Below the pieces are notes generated by a model. The model made no database searches. It worked only from the letters and a program-made list of their open reading frames with translations, and was not told the DNA's origin. This document shows positions 1 through 8,476 of a stretch of DNA of 64,000 bases, in pieces. Made by a program: the position numbers and the translations under genes. Origin of the DNA: Pyramidobacter porci (GTDB taxonomy: Bacteria > Synergistota > Synergistia > Synergistales > Dethiosulfovibrionaceae); the NCBI RefSeq assembly GCF_009695745.1, contig NZ_VUNH01000011.1, forward strand, positions 1 to 64,000, written 5' to 3'. Every line of letters begins with the position of its first letter. The first letter of the stretch is position 1.

Positions 1-41
1 TCCTCAATCTCCGCCAGCAGTTCCAGAAATGTCTGGTTCAT
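1..41 (-). CDS. 5' end of an unidentified gene, cut by the window edge
   Basis: Only the first 13 codons are inside the window, reading leftward from an ATG at 41 (MNQTFLELLAEIE). A clean AGGAGGT ribosome-binding site lies on the minus strand at 48-54, six bases before the ATG, which is why I call a real gene start. Too little protein is present to assign a family. The mobile element to its right is transcribed away from it. Confidence 0.5.
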   Translation of the reverse strand, partial: MNQTFLELLAEIE

Positions 42-136
42 TCTCGTACCTCCTGTCGGGGTTTTGGGGCGTTTTCGGTGTTTCTTTGTATTCTACCGCA
101 GGGAAGGCTTTCTTGGGATGAACTTACTTTTCTGCG

Positions 137-628
137 TTGCGGCTTTCTTCTTCTCATGAGCTTACTGGCAATTTTCTCGAGAGGTTTTTCGTAAGCGATT
201 GCCCTGTTGTCTTTGCCCCTAAATTCAGACGTCGTCTCATATATGGCAAGCTCAGAGCAGAAATTAGGAAAATACTGAGAACGCTGTGTGAACGCAAGGG
301 AGTAGAAATATTAGAGGCAAACGCGTGTCCCGATCATATCCACATACTGTTGCAAATACCGCCTAAATACAGCGTATCGGAAGTCATTGGATTTCTGAAA
401 GGCAAAAGTTCACTGATGATATTCAATAGATTTGCGAACCTGAAATACAGGTATGGGAACCGAAAATTCTGGAGCCGAGGCTATTATGTGGATACAGTAG
501 GGCGCAATGAAAAGAAGATAACAGAATATATTCACAATCAACTTCAGGAGGACAAGCTGACAGATCAGCTCACCCTGAAAGAACTAGAAGACCCGTTTAC
601 GGGTGAGTCGGTGAGAAGAGGCAAGTAA
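137..628 (+). CDS. tnpA: IS200/IS605-family transposase TnpA, N-terminus atypical
   Basis: This is a Y1 HUH transposase that cuts and rejoins single-stranded DNA at the element ends. The HUH pair is visible as HIH at residues 67-69 (DHIHILL) and the catalytic tyrosine lies in GYYVDTVG at 115-122. From VVFAPKFRRRLIYGK (about 24) onward the protein matches the family closely, including LKGKSSLMIF and GNRKFWSRGYY. The first 20 or so residues do not resemble the usual family N-terminus, where a KYH triplet normally precedes the VVFAPK block; here it reads DCP. The start is a TTG without a good ribosome-binding site. The 5' end has probably mutated or been replaced, so activity is doubtful although the catalytic residues are intact. 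Confidence 0.8.
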   Translation: MRLSSSHELTGNFLERFFVSDCPVVFAPKFRRRLIYGKLRAEIRKILRTLCERKGVEILEANACPDHIHILLQIPPKYSVSEVIGFLKGKSSLMIFNRFANLKYRYGNRKFWSRGYYVDTVGRNEKKITEYIHNQLQEDKLTDQLTLKELEDPFTGESVRRGK

Positions 629-757
629 AGAGCCACTTTAGTGGCTTGCCTGTGATAGAGGTGCGCTTGTCAGCCTTTTCAGAGCCCGAGAGGGTGGCCG
701 GTAAGAGGCCCTTATAGGGCCAGAGCAAGCCACCGGCTTAGCCGGTGGTCCTGACTT
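137..757 (+). mobile_element. IS200/IS605-family element, transposase plus right-end hairpins
   Basis: The element consists of a TnpA-like gene (137-628) followed by hairpins typical of the right end of IS200/IS605 elements: a short one at about 632-648, GGCCCTTATAGGGCC at 707-721, and CCACCGGC-TTA-GCCGGTGG at 730-748. Family members excise and insert as single strands and recognise such subterminal hairpins, and they have no terminal inverted repeats. The exact ends are inferred; the left end could not be fixed. No tnpB follows. Confidence 0.7.
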
Positions 758-1171
758 ATGGTTTAGGCTATTTGTTCCGCTCGTTTGATATCTTGATAAT
801 ATACGCCCTGAAAAATTGCTTTCATATAGTTCGGGCGCTGCATTCCAATTGCTCCGACGAATAGCCGCCCCATGAATAGTGAAAATGAAAACGTCTTATT
901 TTGTGCTGCCAAGCGGTTTCTCAATAATATGAGCCATGCGCTCATTACGATAAGAAACTCTTGTATAAAATGATCTCAATCACAAAAAAATATAATAGCA
1001 CAGACTTGAAAAATATAAAAGTATTTTATTTATTTGTTATGCGTGGTATTATAGCAATGGATTTGTGGTATACCATTGTATATCAAGGCATACCTCCCCG
1101 CTTGAGGGGCGGTAGTTAAGAGACAGAAGTTTGGGAAATAGATGCCGTTTTCTGAAAGGGGTTATGCGTTA
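758..1171. other. AT-rich gap between the IS element and the catabolic operon
   Basis: This stretch holds no gene I can support. A 60-codon minus-strand frame (763-945) has no recognisable family and no ribosome-binding site. The right half is very AT-rich and probably contains the promoter of the operon that begins at 1172, with TATTAT at 1047-1052 as a possible -10. A CCCC-GCTTGA-GGGG hairpin lies at about 1098-1111. Confidence 0.5.
1066..1075. promoter_or_regulatory. Candidate GntR-type operator TGGTATACCA
   Basis: TGGTATACCA is a perfect 10-bp palindrome about 100 bases upstream of the first gene of the catabolic operon, just downstream of a TATTAT hexamer (1047-1052). The TGGTnnACCA pattern is the usual half-site arrangement for FadR/FCD-type GntR regulators. 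A protein bound here could block transcription. No GntR gene lies in the window, so this is inference from motif and position. Confidence 0.3.
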
Positions 1172-2548
1172 ATGGGAGAAACTCGCAAACTGGCGTCGTA
1201 TCTGTATAGCATCGACTACTCGTCGCTCAGTTCGCAGGCGGTGGATACGGCTAAGAAATGTATCGAAGATTTTATCGGCGTGGCAATTGCCGGCTCTGCA
1301 AAAACAGAGGCGCAGATTTGGAAAGCGTACTATAAAAACAAAGCGGCAGAACAACAGGCTTCCATGTTTCAGCCGGGCTTCCGGCGTGTTTCTGTAGAAC
1401 AGGCCGCGGCTCTCAATGCGGTTTTCGGACATGTTATGGATATGGACGACGTACATAATGCTTCCATTACCCATCTTGGCGTGATTACTGTCCCGGTAGC
1501 TGTAGCTTTGGCGCAGAAACTCCATAAAAGCGGTCGTGATGTAATCGAAGCGATCGTCTCCGGGTATGAGATGGGAGCTCGTGTTGGAGAAAGCATTAAT
1601 CCTTCGTCATATAAACGCTGGCATACGACTGGGGTGGTCGGCGCGTTGGCCGCTGGAACTGCGGCGGCAAAAGTGCTCAATCTGAGCGAGGAGGAAACGC
1701 TGAACTGTATTGGTTCTGCCGGAACTCAGGCTGCCGGTTTTTGGGAGTTCCTTTCCAGCGCGTCGATGAGCAAGGTTCTGCATGTAGCCAATGCCAACCT
1801 TTGCGGACTGCGCGCTGCTGAACTGGCGCGTTTGGGTTTTACGGGAGCGCCTACTATTCTTGAAGGCGAGCGCGGTCTTATACGCGCTTTGGCGTCGCGG
1901 TTCAACCTGTCTAGCCTTACGGCCGGTTATGGCGGAGAATTGCGTATCTGCCAAAATTCTTTCAAGCCCTACGCGTGCTGTCGACATACTCATTCTGCCA
2001 TTTACTGCATTGAGAAGATTATTGCCGATAATCAAATCGTCCCCGACGACATCGTCTCTTTGGTTGATGAGACCTATGGCGCCGCAGCGGAAACTGCTGA
2101 TGATGCCAATCCGGAAAATGCCTATGGCGCCAAGTTCAGTCTCCAGTTTTGCATTGCGGCAATGCTTATCTTTCATGAACTCAGTGACCGTATCTTCTCC
2201 CCCGAGAATATTGATAATCCGCAGGTCCGTCGCTTGATGGGGCGGATCACCGTGAAAGTTGAGCCTCGGATTGATGAAGAGTTTCATAAAGAACCGGCTC
2301 GGTGGCCTCATAGCGTTACTGTTATCCTCAAAGACGGCCGCGTTATCCGCGAACGCGTCGATTTTCCTCCCGGCGACCCCAAGAACTCCTTTTCTTGGCA
2401 AGTTGAAGACCGCAAATTTCGTCAACTTACAGGCGATCTACTTGGCAGCGGCGGCGCTGAAGCGCTCTTGAGTAAACTGCACATCTTTGAACAAATTGAG
2501 GACGTGAATTCTTTGTTTCAAAACAATGAGGGGGCAATGCACGTATGA
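1172..2548 (+). CDS. MmgE/PrpD family protein
   Basis: The 458-residue protein belongs to the MmgE/PrpD family, whose members include 2-methylcitrate dehydratase and cis-aconitate decarboxylase, acting on tricarboxylate-like substrates in the cytoplasm. Family hallmarks are the N-terminal helical block (VDTAKKCIEDFIGVAIAGS), GHVMDMDDVHNASITHLG, the H-rich RWHTTGVVGALAAGTAAAK segment and the Cys-rich FKPYACCRHTHSAI motif near residue 275. I chose ATG 1172 because AAAGGGG precedes it by ten bases; an in-frame ATG at 1142 would add ten residues. The stop overlaps the next start (ATGA), so translation is probably coupled to the fumarase-like alpha subunit. Its exact substrate cannot be told from sequence; partnering with a hydro-lyase suggests a hydroxy-acid pathway. 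Confidence 0.85.
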   Translation: MGETRKLASYLYSIDYSSLSSQAVDTAKKCIEDFIGVAIAGSAKTEAQIWKAYYKNKAAEQQASMFQPGFRRVSVEQAAALNAVFGHVMDMDDVHNASITHLGVITVPVAVALAQKLHKSGRDVIEAIVSGYEMGARVGESINPSSYKRWHTTGVVGALAAGTAAAKVLNLSEEETLNCIGSAGTQAAGFWEFLSSASMSKVLHVANANLCGLRAAELARLGFTGAPTILEGERGLIRALASRFNLSSLTAGYGGELRICQNSFKPYACCRHTHSAIYCIEKIIADNQIVPDDIVSLVDETYGAAAETADDANPENAYGAKFSLQFCIAAMLIFHELSDRIFSPENIDNPQVRRLMGRITVKVEPRIDEEFHKEPARWPHSVTVILKDGRVIRERVDFPPGDPKNSFSWQVEDRKFRQLTGDLLGSGGAEALLSKLHIFEQIEDVNSLFQNNEGAMHV

Positions 2549-3429
2549 ACGAGGAACTTTTCAGAACAGCCGTCCATGACGCATGTATCAGAGCGGTAAC
2601 GGAAATCTCCGCCGACGTCAAAAAACTTATGCGGGACGCTCTGGCGCGGGAGATGAATCGCACGGCTCAGAGCATGCTTGCTTCCATGCTTGAGAATCTG
2701 GAGATCGCCAAAAGCCAGGACAAGGCCATTTGTCAATCGCCCGGCTATCCTACGACGTGGATCAGCTTTGGAGACGGCAACTTTCCTGCCTGCGCTGCCG
2801 ATGAAATCGGTAAATCGCTTGCCGAAGCCACGAAAAAAGGGTATTTGCGCCCCAGCATCGTCGACCCCCTTACCCGCTGCAATCCCGGCGACAACACGGG
2901 AAAAGGCGTCCCAAATATCGAGTATATCTATAAGCCGGGGCAGCCGTACGTCGATTTTATTATCAGCTTCAAGGGGTGCGGTGCAGAACTTGGCAATGCC
3001 ATGAAGATTTTTACAACCGCCCAATTAAGGCTTGACAAGGATTACGCAGGGCTGAGGCGATTTGTTTTGGAGGCCGCAATTAACGCGGGAGGGAAGCCGT
3101 GCCCTCCGTTCGGCATCGGCATTGGCATTGGTGGCCAGATGGATGTGGCTGCCAGACTGAGCCGCAGCGCGATCAGCGCCCGCCGGTGGGACGACACAGC
3201 CGAGGATCCCCTTCTCGCCCATCTGGAAAACGAACTGCGCGACAACGTCAACTCGCTTGGGTTGGGTGCCGCCGGGACCGGCGGAGACACAGTGTGTCTC
3301 GCCGTCAAGATCGATACCGCCGCTACTCATACTGCTATCGCTCCGGTCTGCGTCAATTTCCATTGCTGGGTCGCGCGTCGCGCGGGCATTCGCGTTTACG
3401 ACGGCGGACGCATCGAAAAGCTCCTGTAA
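2545..3429 (+). CDS. Class I fumarase / tartrate dehydratase-like alpha subunit
   Basis: The 294-residue protein is the alpha (N-terminal) half of a two-subunit Fe-S hydro-lyase of the FumA/TtdA type, which adds or removes water from hydroxy-dicarboxylates using a [4Fe-4S] cluster. Candidate cluster or active-site segments are PLTRCNPGDNTG (about 110), KPCPPFGIGIGIGG (about 187) and CVNFHCWVARRAG near 270. Most family members carry KGGGSE in the middle; here the segment reads KGCGAE (about residue 142), so a glycine is replaced by cysteine and the serine by alanine. The start overlaps the upstream gene by four bases and the beta subunit follows 23 bases later, so the two form one enzyme. Fumarate, tartrate or a substituted malate could be the substrate. 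Confidence 0.85.
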   Translation: MNEELFRTAVHDACIRAVTEISADVKKLMRDALAREMNRTAQSMLASMLENLEIAKSQDKAICQSPGYPTTWISFGDGNFPACAADEIGKSLAEATKKGYLRPSIVDPLTRCNPGDNTGKGVPNIEYIYKPGQPYVDFIISFKGCGAELGNAMKIFTTAQLRLDKDYAGLRRFVLEAAINAGGKPCPPFGIGIGIGGQMDVAARLSRSAISARRWDDTAEDPLLAHLENELRDNVNSLGLGAAGTGGDTVCLAVKIDTAATHTAIAPVCVNFHCWVARRAGIRVYDGGRIEKLL

Positions 3430-3452
3430 AGACAGCTGTCGGAAAGGAAAAT

Positions 3453-4049
3453 ATGATGGATAAAAAAATTCTCGGCACTCCCCTAAAAGAGGAAGAGATG
3501 CGTCGGCTTAAGATCGGCGACGTCGTTTATCTTGCCGGCACAATCTATACGGCTCGCGATATGGGACATCTTCGCATAAAACAGCTCTTGGCCGAAGGCA
3601 AACCCCTGCCTAAAAACTTCGACGGGGCGGCGATTTTTCATGCGGGGCCCGTCTGCTTGAAAAACTCGGACGGCAGTTGGAGGCTCAACGTCATCGGCCC
3701 CACGACCAGTATTCGCATGGAACCTTACGCCGATATGGTAGGCCGTCTGGGAGTGAAGGCGATCATCGGCAAAGGCGGCATGGAGCAGGAAACGTTGGAT
3801 GCCTGCGCGAAATACGGTTACGTTTATTTCCAGGCCGCTCCCGGCTGCGCGGCTCAACTGGCTCAGGGAATTAAAACCGTGCATAGTGTCGACTGGTTTG
3901 AAATGGGGATGCCTGAGGCGTTATGGGATCTTGAAGCCGCCGAGTTCGGCCCGCTCGTGGTCGGTATGGATTCCCAAGGTAACAGCATCTACAAGATATT
4001 GAAGACTGAGGCTTTGAAAAAGCTGGACGTCCTTTATCCGGAAAAGTAA
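3453..4049 (+). CDS. Class I fumarase / tartrate dehydratase-like beta subunit
   Basis: The 198-residue protein is the beta (C-terminal) half of the FumA/TtdB-type hydro-lyase. Visible family motifs are LAGTIYTARDMGH (near residue 28), IGPTTSIRMEPY (near 80), IGKGGM (about 103) and FQAAPGCAAQLAQ. ATG 3453 follows a GGAAAGGA ribosome-binding site; the open frame runs further upstream across the alpha gene, but that is overlap without coding sense. A second ATG follows immediately at 3456. Subunit lengths (294 plus 198) match the separate-subunit form of the family. The 261-base gap after the gene carries two AAAATATTTT-cored near-palindromes (about 4205-4242), a possible regulatory site for the next genes. 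Confidence 0.85.
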   Translation: MMDKKILGTPLKEEEMRRLKIGDVVYLAGTIYTARDMGHLRIKQLLAEGKPLPKNFDGAAIFHAGPVCLKNSDGSWRLNVIGPTTSIRMEPYADMVGRLGVKAIIGKGGMEQETLDACAKYGYVYFQAAPGCAAQLAQGIKTVHSVDWFEMGMPEALWDLEAAEFGPLVVGMDSQGNSIYKILKTEALKKLDVLYPEK

Positions 4050-4310
4050 AGCTCTACCGAAGACAAGTTTCAGATGAGTTTCACGTGTACTGCACGATGC
4101 TCTGGCGATTGAGAAGCGAGATGTCCGTTGGTGAATAAGTGCGCTGAACGATTATCAAGTGAAGGCAATCTGCGAGAAGAATTTGCTCGTTGGACAGCGA
4201 ATCGTAAAAATATTTTACCAGGCGACTCGTTAAAATATTTTTAAGTAATTGTTTGTGCCATCGAAAACTTTTGTCGTGTACGTGATTTTGATGTTGCAGG
4301 AGGCGGTCTT

Positions 4311-5477
4311 ATGCTGGAAATCGTTCATGATTTTGACGAGGTTGTCGACAGGAGGGGCAGCGATTCGAAAAAATACTCCCTCTATCCTGAAGACGTCATT
4401 CCCATGTGGATTGCGGATACTGATTTTAAATCTCCGCAGCCGGTCGTCGAAGCGCTTGTCAAACGAATGCAGGCGGGCATATACGGTTATACGCCGACCA
4501 GTGAACGTCTGAAAATTGCGGCGGCCCGTTGGCAGAAACTCCGCTTCGGCTGGGATGTTGACCCGGCGGCGGTGGAGTATATTCCCGGCGTTATTGCCGG
4601 CGTCATCAGCGCCGTGCGGGCGTTTAGCCAGCCGGGCGACAATATCGTCGTGCAGTCTCCGTGCTATCCTCCGTTCAGCGATCTTGCCGATCATAATGGC
4701 CGTCATCTCCTGAGGAATCGGCTCGTAAGGAAAAACGACCGTTTTGAGATTGATTTTGAAGATTTCGAGGCGAAAATTGCAGATTCGCGGACAAAATTGT
4801 TCATTCTCTGCAATCCGCAGAATCCTTCAGGGCGCGTGTACACACGGGAAGAACTGATTCGTCTAGGGGAGCTTTGCCTTAGGCACCATATCATCGTGCT
4901 GGCGGATGAAATTCATGCGGATATTGTCTTCGACAAGAGAAAACACATCCCCTTTGCGAGTTTGTCTACGGAGTTCGCACAGAACTGCATCTCGTTTATG
5001 AACCCGAGCAAAACGTTCAATGTTCCAGGATTCAGAACAGCGGTCTTTATTGCGAAGAATCCGATTTTGAAAGAAGCTGTTCACCAAATTATCGTCGATA
5101 ACAAAGCAATCGGGGAAAATATTTGCGGAACGATCGCTCTGTGCGCCGCTTACGAAGAGTGCGGGTACTACGCCGATCAGCTCGTCGCGTATTTGCAGAG
5201 CAATCGGGATTATGCGGAAGAACGTTTGGGAAAGATCAAAGGGGTTATCCCCAGCCGCCTTGAAGGAACGTATCTGATGTGGCTGGATTGCCGCGGACTG
5301 GAAATGTCTCAGAAAGAGCTTGACCGATTCTTTGTGGATCGGGTCAAAGTCGGCTTAAACAGTGGCACGACGTTCGGCCCTGAATGCGAGGGCTTCCTGC
5401 GTATGAACATCGCGTGCCCAAGGGCGACTTTGACGAAAGCTCTGGACCGCATCGAAGCGGCGGTGATGAGTCTGTAA
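4311..5477 (+). CDS. MalY/PatB family PLP-dependent aminotransferase or C-S lyase
   Basis: The 388-residue fold-type I PLP enzyme resembles PatB/MalY, which cleave cystathionine and related C-S bonds to give pyruvate, ammonia and a thiol. Motifs seen are PMWIADTDFKSPQPVVEAL at the N-terminus, GYTPTSERLK, the conserved NPQNPSGRVYTREEL (about 163-177), ADEIHADIVF (the PLP-ring aspartate), and the Schiff-base lysine in NPSKTFNVPGFRTA near residue 230. A GGAGG ribosome-binding site sits upstream. It is separated from the carrier gene by 78 bases and shares its orientation, which suggests that it works on an imported amino acid or conjugate. Ordinary aminotransferase activity cannot be excluded. 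Confidence 0.85.
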   Translation: MLEIVHDFDEVVDRRGSDSKKYSLYPEDVIPMWIADTDFKSPQPVVEALVKRMQAGIYGYTPTSERLKIAAARWQKLRFGWDVDPAAVEYIPGVIAGVISAVRAFSQPGDNIVVQSPCYPPFSDLADHNGRHLLRNRLVRKNDRFEIDFEDFEAKIADSRTKLFILCNPQNPSGRVYTREELIRLGELCLRHHIIVLADEIHADIVFDKRKHIPFASLSTEFAQNCISFMNPSKTFNVPGFRTAVFIAKNPILKEAVHQIIVDNKAIGENICGTIALCAAYEECGYYADQLVAYLQSNRDYAEERLGKIKGVIPSRLEGTYLMWLDCRGLEMSQKELDRFFVDRVKVGLNSGTTFGPECEGFLRMNIACPRATLTKALDRIEAAVMSL

Positions 5478-5555
5478 CAGGCGATTTTTATCGTTTGTAT
5501 CATATACCTGAAAAACTGAAATTCATTTTGTTGCAATGGAGAGGAGTAGGCGATC

Positions 5556-6932
5556 ATGCGTAAAGAAAAAGGTCTCAAGATCAATATGTTAGCGTTTATT
5601 TTGGGCATTCTGATTTTTTCATGTGTGTTAACCTATCTTATTCCTGCAGGAGTATTCGATATCGACAAAGCGACAAAACAACTCATTCCTGGGACTTTCC
5701 ATTATGTAGCGCAGACGCCGGTCAGTCTTTGGCAAGCTTTGTGCAATATTTTCAATGGAATGGTCAAGTCGGCTAAAGTTATGAGTATTGTAATTTTTAT
5801 GGGCGGTGCCTTAAAGGTAATCATCAATACAGGGGCGGTTGAAGAGTTCTTGAACTGGGCCATTTACCGGCTACAAAAAAGAGGCGTCGCCGTGATTGTG
5901 CCCATGATGGTTATTCTGTTTTCGCTTTTATCTGCATACGGCGGCAACGACTCTTTCTTTACTTTTACCGTTATTGGCGTCGCTGTAGCCGCACGAATGG
6001 GGTTGGATCCAATTGCCGGAATCTCCATGACTTATTTTGCCACGGCCGTCGGATTCGGCGGAGCTTTGAAAGGACGGACTCTTGTGGCTCAAGGACTCGC
6101 AGATGTGCCTCTTTATTCCGGCGCTGGCTGTCGAACCATTTGGTTATTCGTTATGACGGCAATTGCGGTTTTGTATTCGTTACATTATTGCATGAAAATA
6201 AAACGGGATCCGAGCAAAAGTTATATGGGCGATACAGAATGGCTTGACAGTAAGAGCTCTGTTGCGATCGAAGAGGTTCGGTTCAATCTTTCTTCTCTCG
6301 TCGTGATTATTGTTACCGCGGGTTCGTTTGTTCTCAGCGCGGTTATGGGAGTTCTGAAAGGCTGGAACTATCCTCAGCAGGTGGCCGTGCTCATGGTCGC
6401 TTCAACTCTCTGCGGACTTATCCGCAGAGAGTCGGTTATCAAAATCTGCGACGACTTTGCCGAAGGATGCCGTTCAATGGGATTTGTCGCTTTCATTATT
6501 GGATTGGGAAGCGCGATTGCCATTACTATGACTCAGGGAAACATTCTGCATACTATGGTTAACGCCGTCGCGGCGCCGTTGATGAACGTCAGCAAAGGGC
6601 TTGGCACGGTTGCCATGTTTTGGTTTAACTGGTTCTTCAATTTCTTTATTATTTCTGGATCCGGTCAGGCGGCTGTCGTTATGCCGATCATGAATCCTGT
6701 CGCCGACGCGCTTTCCATTAATCGTCAGGTTGCGGTTAGCGCTTTTGTATATGGCGACGCGTTTACAAATATGCTTTTCCCGACTAGCGCCTCTTTGTTG
6801 GGGGCACTGGCGATTGCCAATGTCCCGCTTAAAAAGTGGCTGAAGTTTGTTCTGCCGTTTCTTATCATTCTATCGGCAGCAACTTCAGTATTCCTCTTTT
6901 ATTTGACCGAAATTGGCTGGACAGGGATGTAG
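5556..6932 (+). CDS. YfcC/DcuC-type membrane carrier
   Basis: This 458-residue, many-spanning inner-membrane protein belongs to the YfcC branch of the C4-dicarboxylate anaerobic carrier (DcuC) superfamily. The first hydrophobic segment covers residues 9-28 and is followed by the family-typical TYLIPAGVFDIDK. Further membrane segments carry SAYGGNDSFFTFTVIGVAVA and the C-terminal NWFFNFFIISGSGQAAVVMPI, an ion-transporter-type re-entrant loop. Family members move peptides, amino acids or dicarboxylates. It lies between a PLP lyase and an M20 amidohydrolase, so an N-acylated amino acid or short peptide is a reasonable guess for the substrate. A GGAGAGGAG stretch provides the ribosome-binding site. 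Confidence 0.8.
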   Translation: MRKEKGLKINMLAFILGILIFSCVLTYLIPAGVFDIDKATKQLIPGTFHYVAQTPVSLWQALCNIFNGMVKSAKVMSIVIFMGGALKVIINTGAVEEFLNWAIYRLQKRGVAVIVPMMVILFSLLSAYGGNDSFFTFTVIGVAVAARMGLDPIAGISMTYFATAVGFGGALKGRTLVAQGLADVPLYSGAGCRTIWLFVMTAIAVLYSLHYCMKIKRDPSKSYMGDTEWLDSKSSVAIEEVRFNLSSLVVIIVTAGSFVLSAVMGVLKGWNYPQQVAVLMVASTLCGLIRRESVIKICDDFAEGCRSMGFVAFIIGLGSAIAITMTQGNILHTMVNAVAAPLMNVSKGLGTVAMFWFNWFFNFFIISGSGQAAVVMPIMNPVADALSINRQVAVSAFVYGDAFTNMLFPTSASLLGALAIANVPLKKWLKFVLPFLIILSAATSVFLFYLTEIGWTGM

Positions 6933-6959
6933 GATTTCATTGGGACAGGATGTCGAAAG

Positions 6960-8258
6960 ATGAAAGGCGTTGATTTGGTAAGACTCTCGCGGGAAATGTC
7001 GGGCTATGCCGTCGACGTTCGCCGGTATCTTCATGTCCATGCAGAACCGACTTCTCGCGAATTCGAAACGGTAAGATTTATTCGATGCGAGCTTGAAAAA
7101 ATAGGGCTAAAGTACGTGAACATTCCGGACGGCGGCGTGTTGGCTGAAATAGACGGAGACGGTTCCAGTCATTCGAGTATCTTGCTGCGCGCGGATTGCG
7201 ACGCTCTGGAGATGACCGAAGCCCCGGATAATGCCGCTGGGAAGAAAATCTGCATAAGTTCCAATCCTAACGCCGCGCATATGTGCGGGCATGATTCGCA
7301 TACCGCGATACTTCTCGGCGCGGCTAGAATTCTTGCCAAGATGCCTCCAAATTCAATACGGGGAAAAGTGTATCTTCTGTTCGAAAGGGGGGAGGAGGGG
7401 GGGAACTGTATCTATTACGTAATGAAATACATTCAGCTGCATAAGCTCAGGATTGATAGTTGTTTTGCGTTGCACGTGGAACCGGATCTTCCCGTCGGAA
7501 CTTTTTGGATCAGGGAAGGTCCCGCGAACGCTGGGAACGTGAATTTTGAGATTCGCCTCTATGGAAAAGGCGGGCACGGTTCGCGCCCGGATCTTGCAAA
7601 TAATCCACTGGATTGTTTTGTCGCTGTGCTGAACCAGTTGAAGGACGTCAGATACAAATACATTGCTCCCAATGATTTGATTACCTACAACATCGGCTCC
7701 GTGCACTGTGGCACAAGACGCAACATTGTTCCGGATATGCTTGAATTCAGCGGGACCGCCAGATTTTACAATGTGGAGGCAGGCGGAATATTCAAAAAGA
7801 AGTTGCGCGATATTGTGGATAAGTGCGCCGATTTTTATGATTGCGTCGTCGAATATCGCGTCTTTTCTGGCCCTGGGCTGTCGGTCGTCAACAACCGGGA
7901 AGCGGCTCGGATTGCCGCTGATGCCGTGACAGAGATGTATGGCAACGGTTGCCTGAAAGATTTGCCGATAAGCCTTGGCTCTGAAAGTTTCGCAATGCTG
8001 TCGAACTACTATCCGAGCGTTATGATTCGTCTGGGCGTGCGGAACGAAGAAAGAGGAATGACGGCCGGATTGCACAGTTCTCATTTCGACTTGGACGAGG
8101 ATGCCATTCCTTATGGGATCTCGGCGCATTTAGCGTATGTAATGAAATATATGAGCGTTGCGGATCGTGCGATTCCGTTCGAAGGATTTGCCGGAGACGT
8201 TGATGCCGTGCTGAAGCTGACGAATCGCCCTGTTCCAAAACGCTATGATACTATGTGA
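6960..8258 (+). CDS. M20-family amidohydrolase (N-acyl amino acid or peptide hydrolase)
   Basis: The 432-residue cytoplasmic metallohydrolase is of the M20D type (IAA-amino-acid or aminobenzoyl-glutamate hydrolase-like). Metal-binding and catalytic motifs are MCGHDSHTAILLGAARIL (about 102-118), ERGEEGG (about 142), the GHGSRPD dimerisation-domain motif (about 205), LGSESFAML (about 340) and LHSSHFDLDEDAI near 377. The family removes acyl groups from amino acids or splits small peptides. It begins 27 bases after the carrier, so import and hydrolysis are probably co-expressed. No signal peptide is seen. A weak hairpin (8265-8283) follows. Confidence 0.85.
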   Translation: MKGVDLVRLSREMSGYAVDVRRYLHVHAEPTSREFETVRFIRCELEKIGLKYVNIPDGGVLAEIDGDGSSHSSILLRADCDALEMTEAPDNAAGKKICISSNPNAAHMCGHDSHTAILLGAARILAKMPPNSIRGKVYLLFERGEEGGNCIYYVMKYIQLHKLRIDSCFALHVEPDLPVGTFWIREGPANAGNVNFEIRLYGKGGHGSRPDLANNPLDCFVAVLNQLKDVRYKYIAPNDLITYNIGSVHCGTRRNIVPDMLEFSGTARFYNVEAGGIFKKKLRDIVDKCADFYDCVVEYRVFSGPGLSVVNNREAARIAADAVTEMYGNGCLKDLPISLGSESFAMLSNYYPSVMIRLGVRNEERGMTAGLHSSHFDLDEDAIPYGISAHLAYVMKYMSVADRAIPFEGFAGDVDAVLKLTNRPVPKRYDTM

Positions 8259-8405
8259 TGCGTCGCCGCATAAAACGTGCGGCATTTAGGGCGCGCCGAA
8301 AACTCAGTATGACTTTTCAGAGGAAAAACTGTTTCTCGTCGAATGCAGGGCGAAGCGCATTGAGAGTCGCCGCTTTTCCGACACTGCGAGATGAAGCGTC
8401 GTAAC

Positions 8406-8449
8406 AAAACGAGCAGACTGAGGAAATTTTTCTTCGGTCTGCTCGTTTT
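8406..8449. terminator. Bidirectional terminator between converging operons
   Basis: The arms AAAACGAGCAGAC and GTCTGCTCGTTTT pair perfectly over 13 bases around an 18-base loop. T-runs are present on both strands. It sits between the end of the plus-strand catabolic operon and the end of the minus-strand importer operon. Confidence 0.8.
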
Positions 8450-8476
8450 GTTGTTGAAAAGATTTTGCGAAAAAAT

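Noticed and set aside
763-945. 60-codon minus-strand open frame next to the IS element
   Set aside because: No ribosome-binding site, no recognisable family, and it lies in AT-rich DNA between the IS end and a promoter region.
1106-1115. GGCGGTAG, resembling the RfaH-recruiting ops element
   Set aside because: Only the first eight bases fit, the following GT is not in the usual place, and the downstream operon is catabolic, not a surface-glycan locus.
3099-3452. Upstream extension of the beta-subunit frame over the alpha gene
   Set aside because: It overlaps proven coding sequence in another frame and its residues are low-complexity; the site at 3441-3455 gives a proper start.
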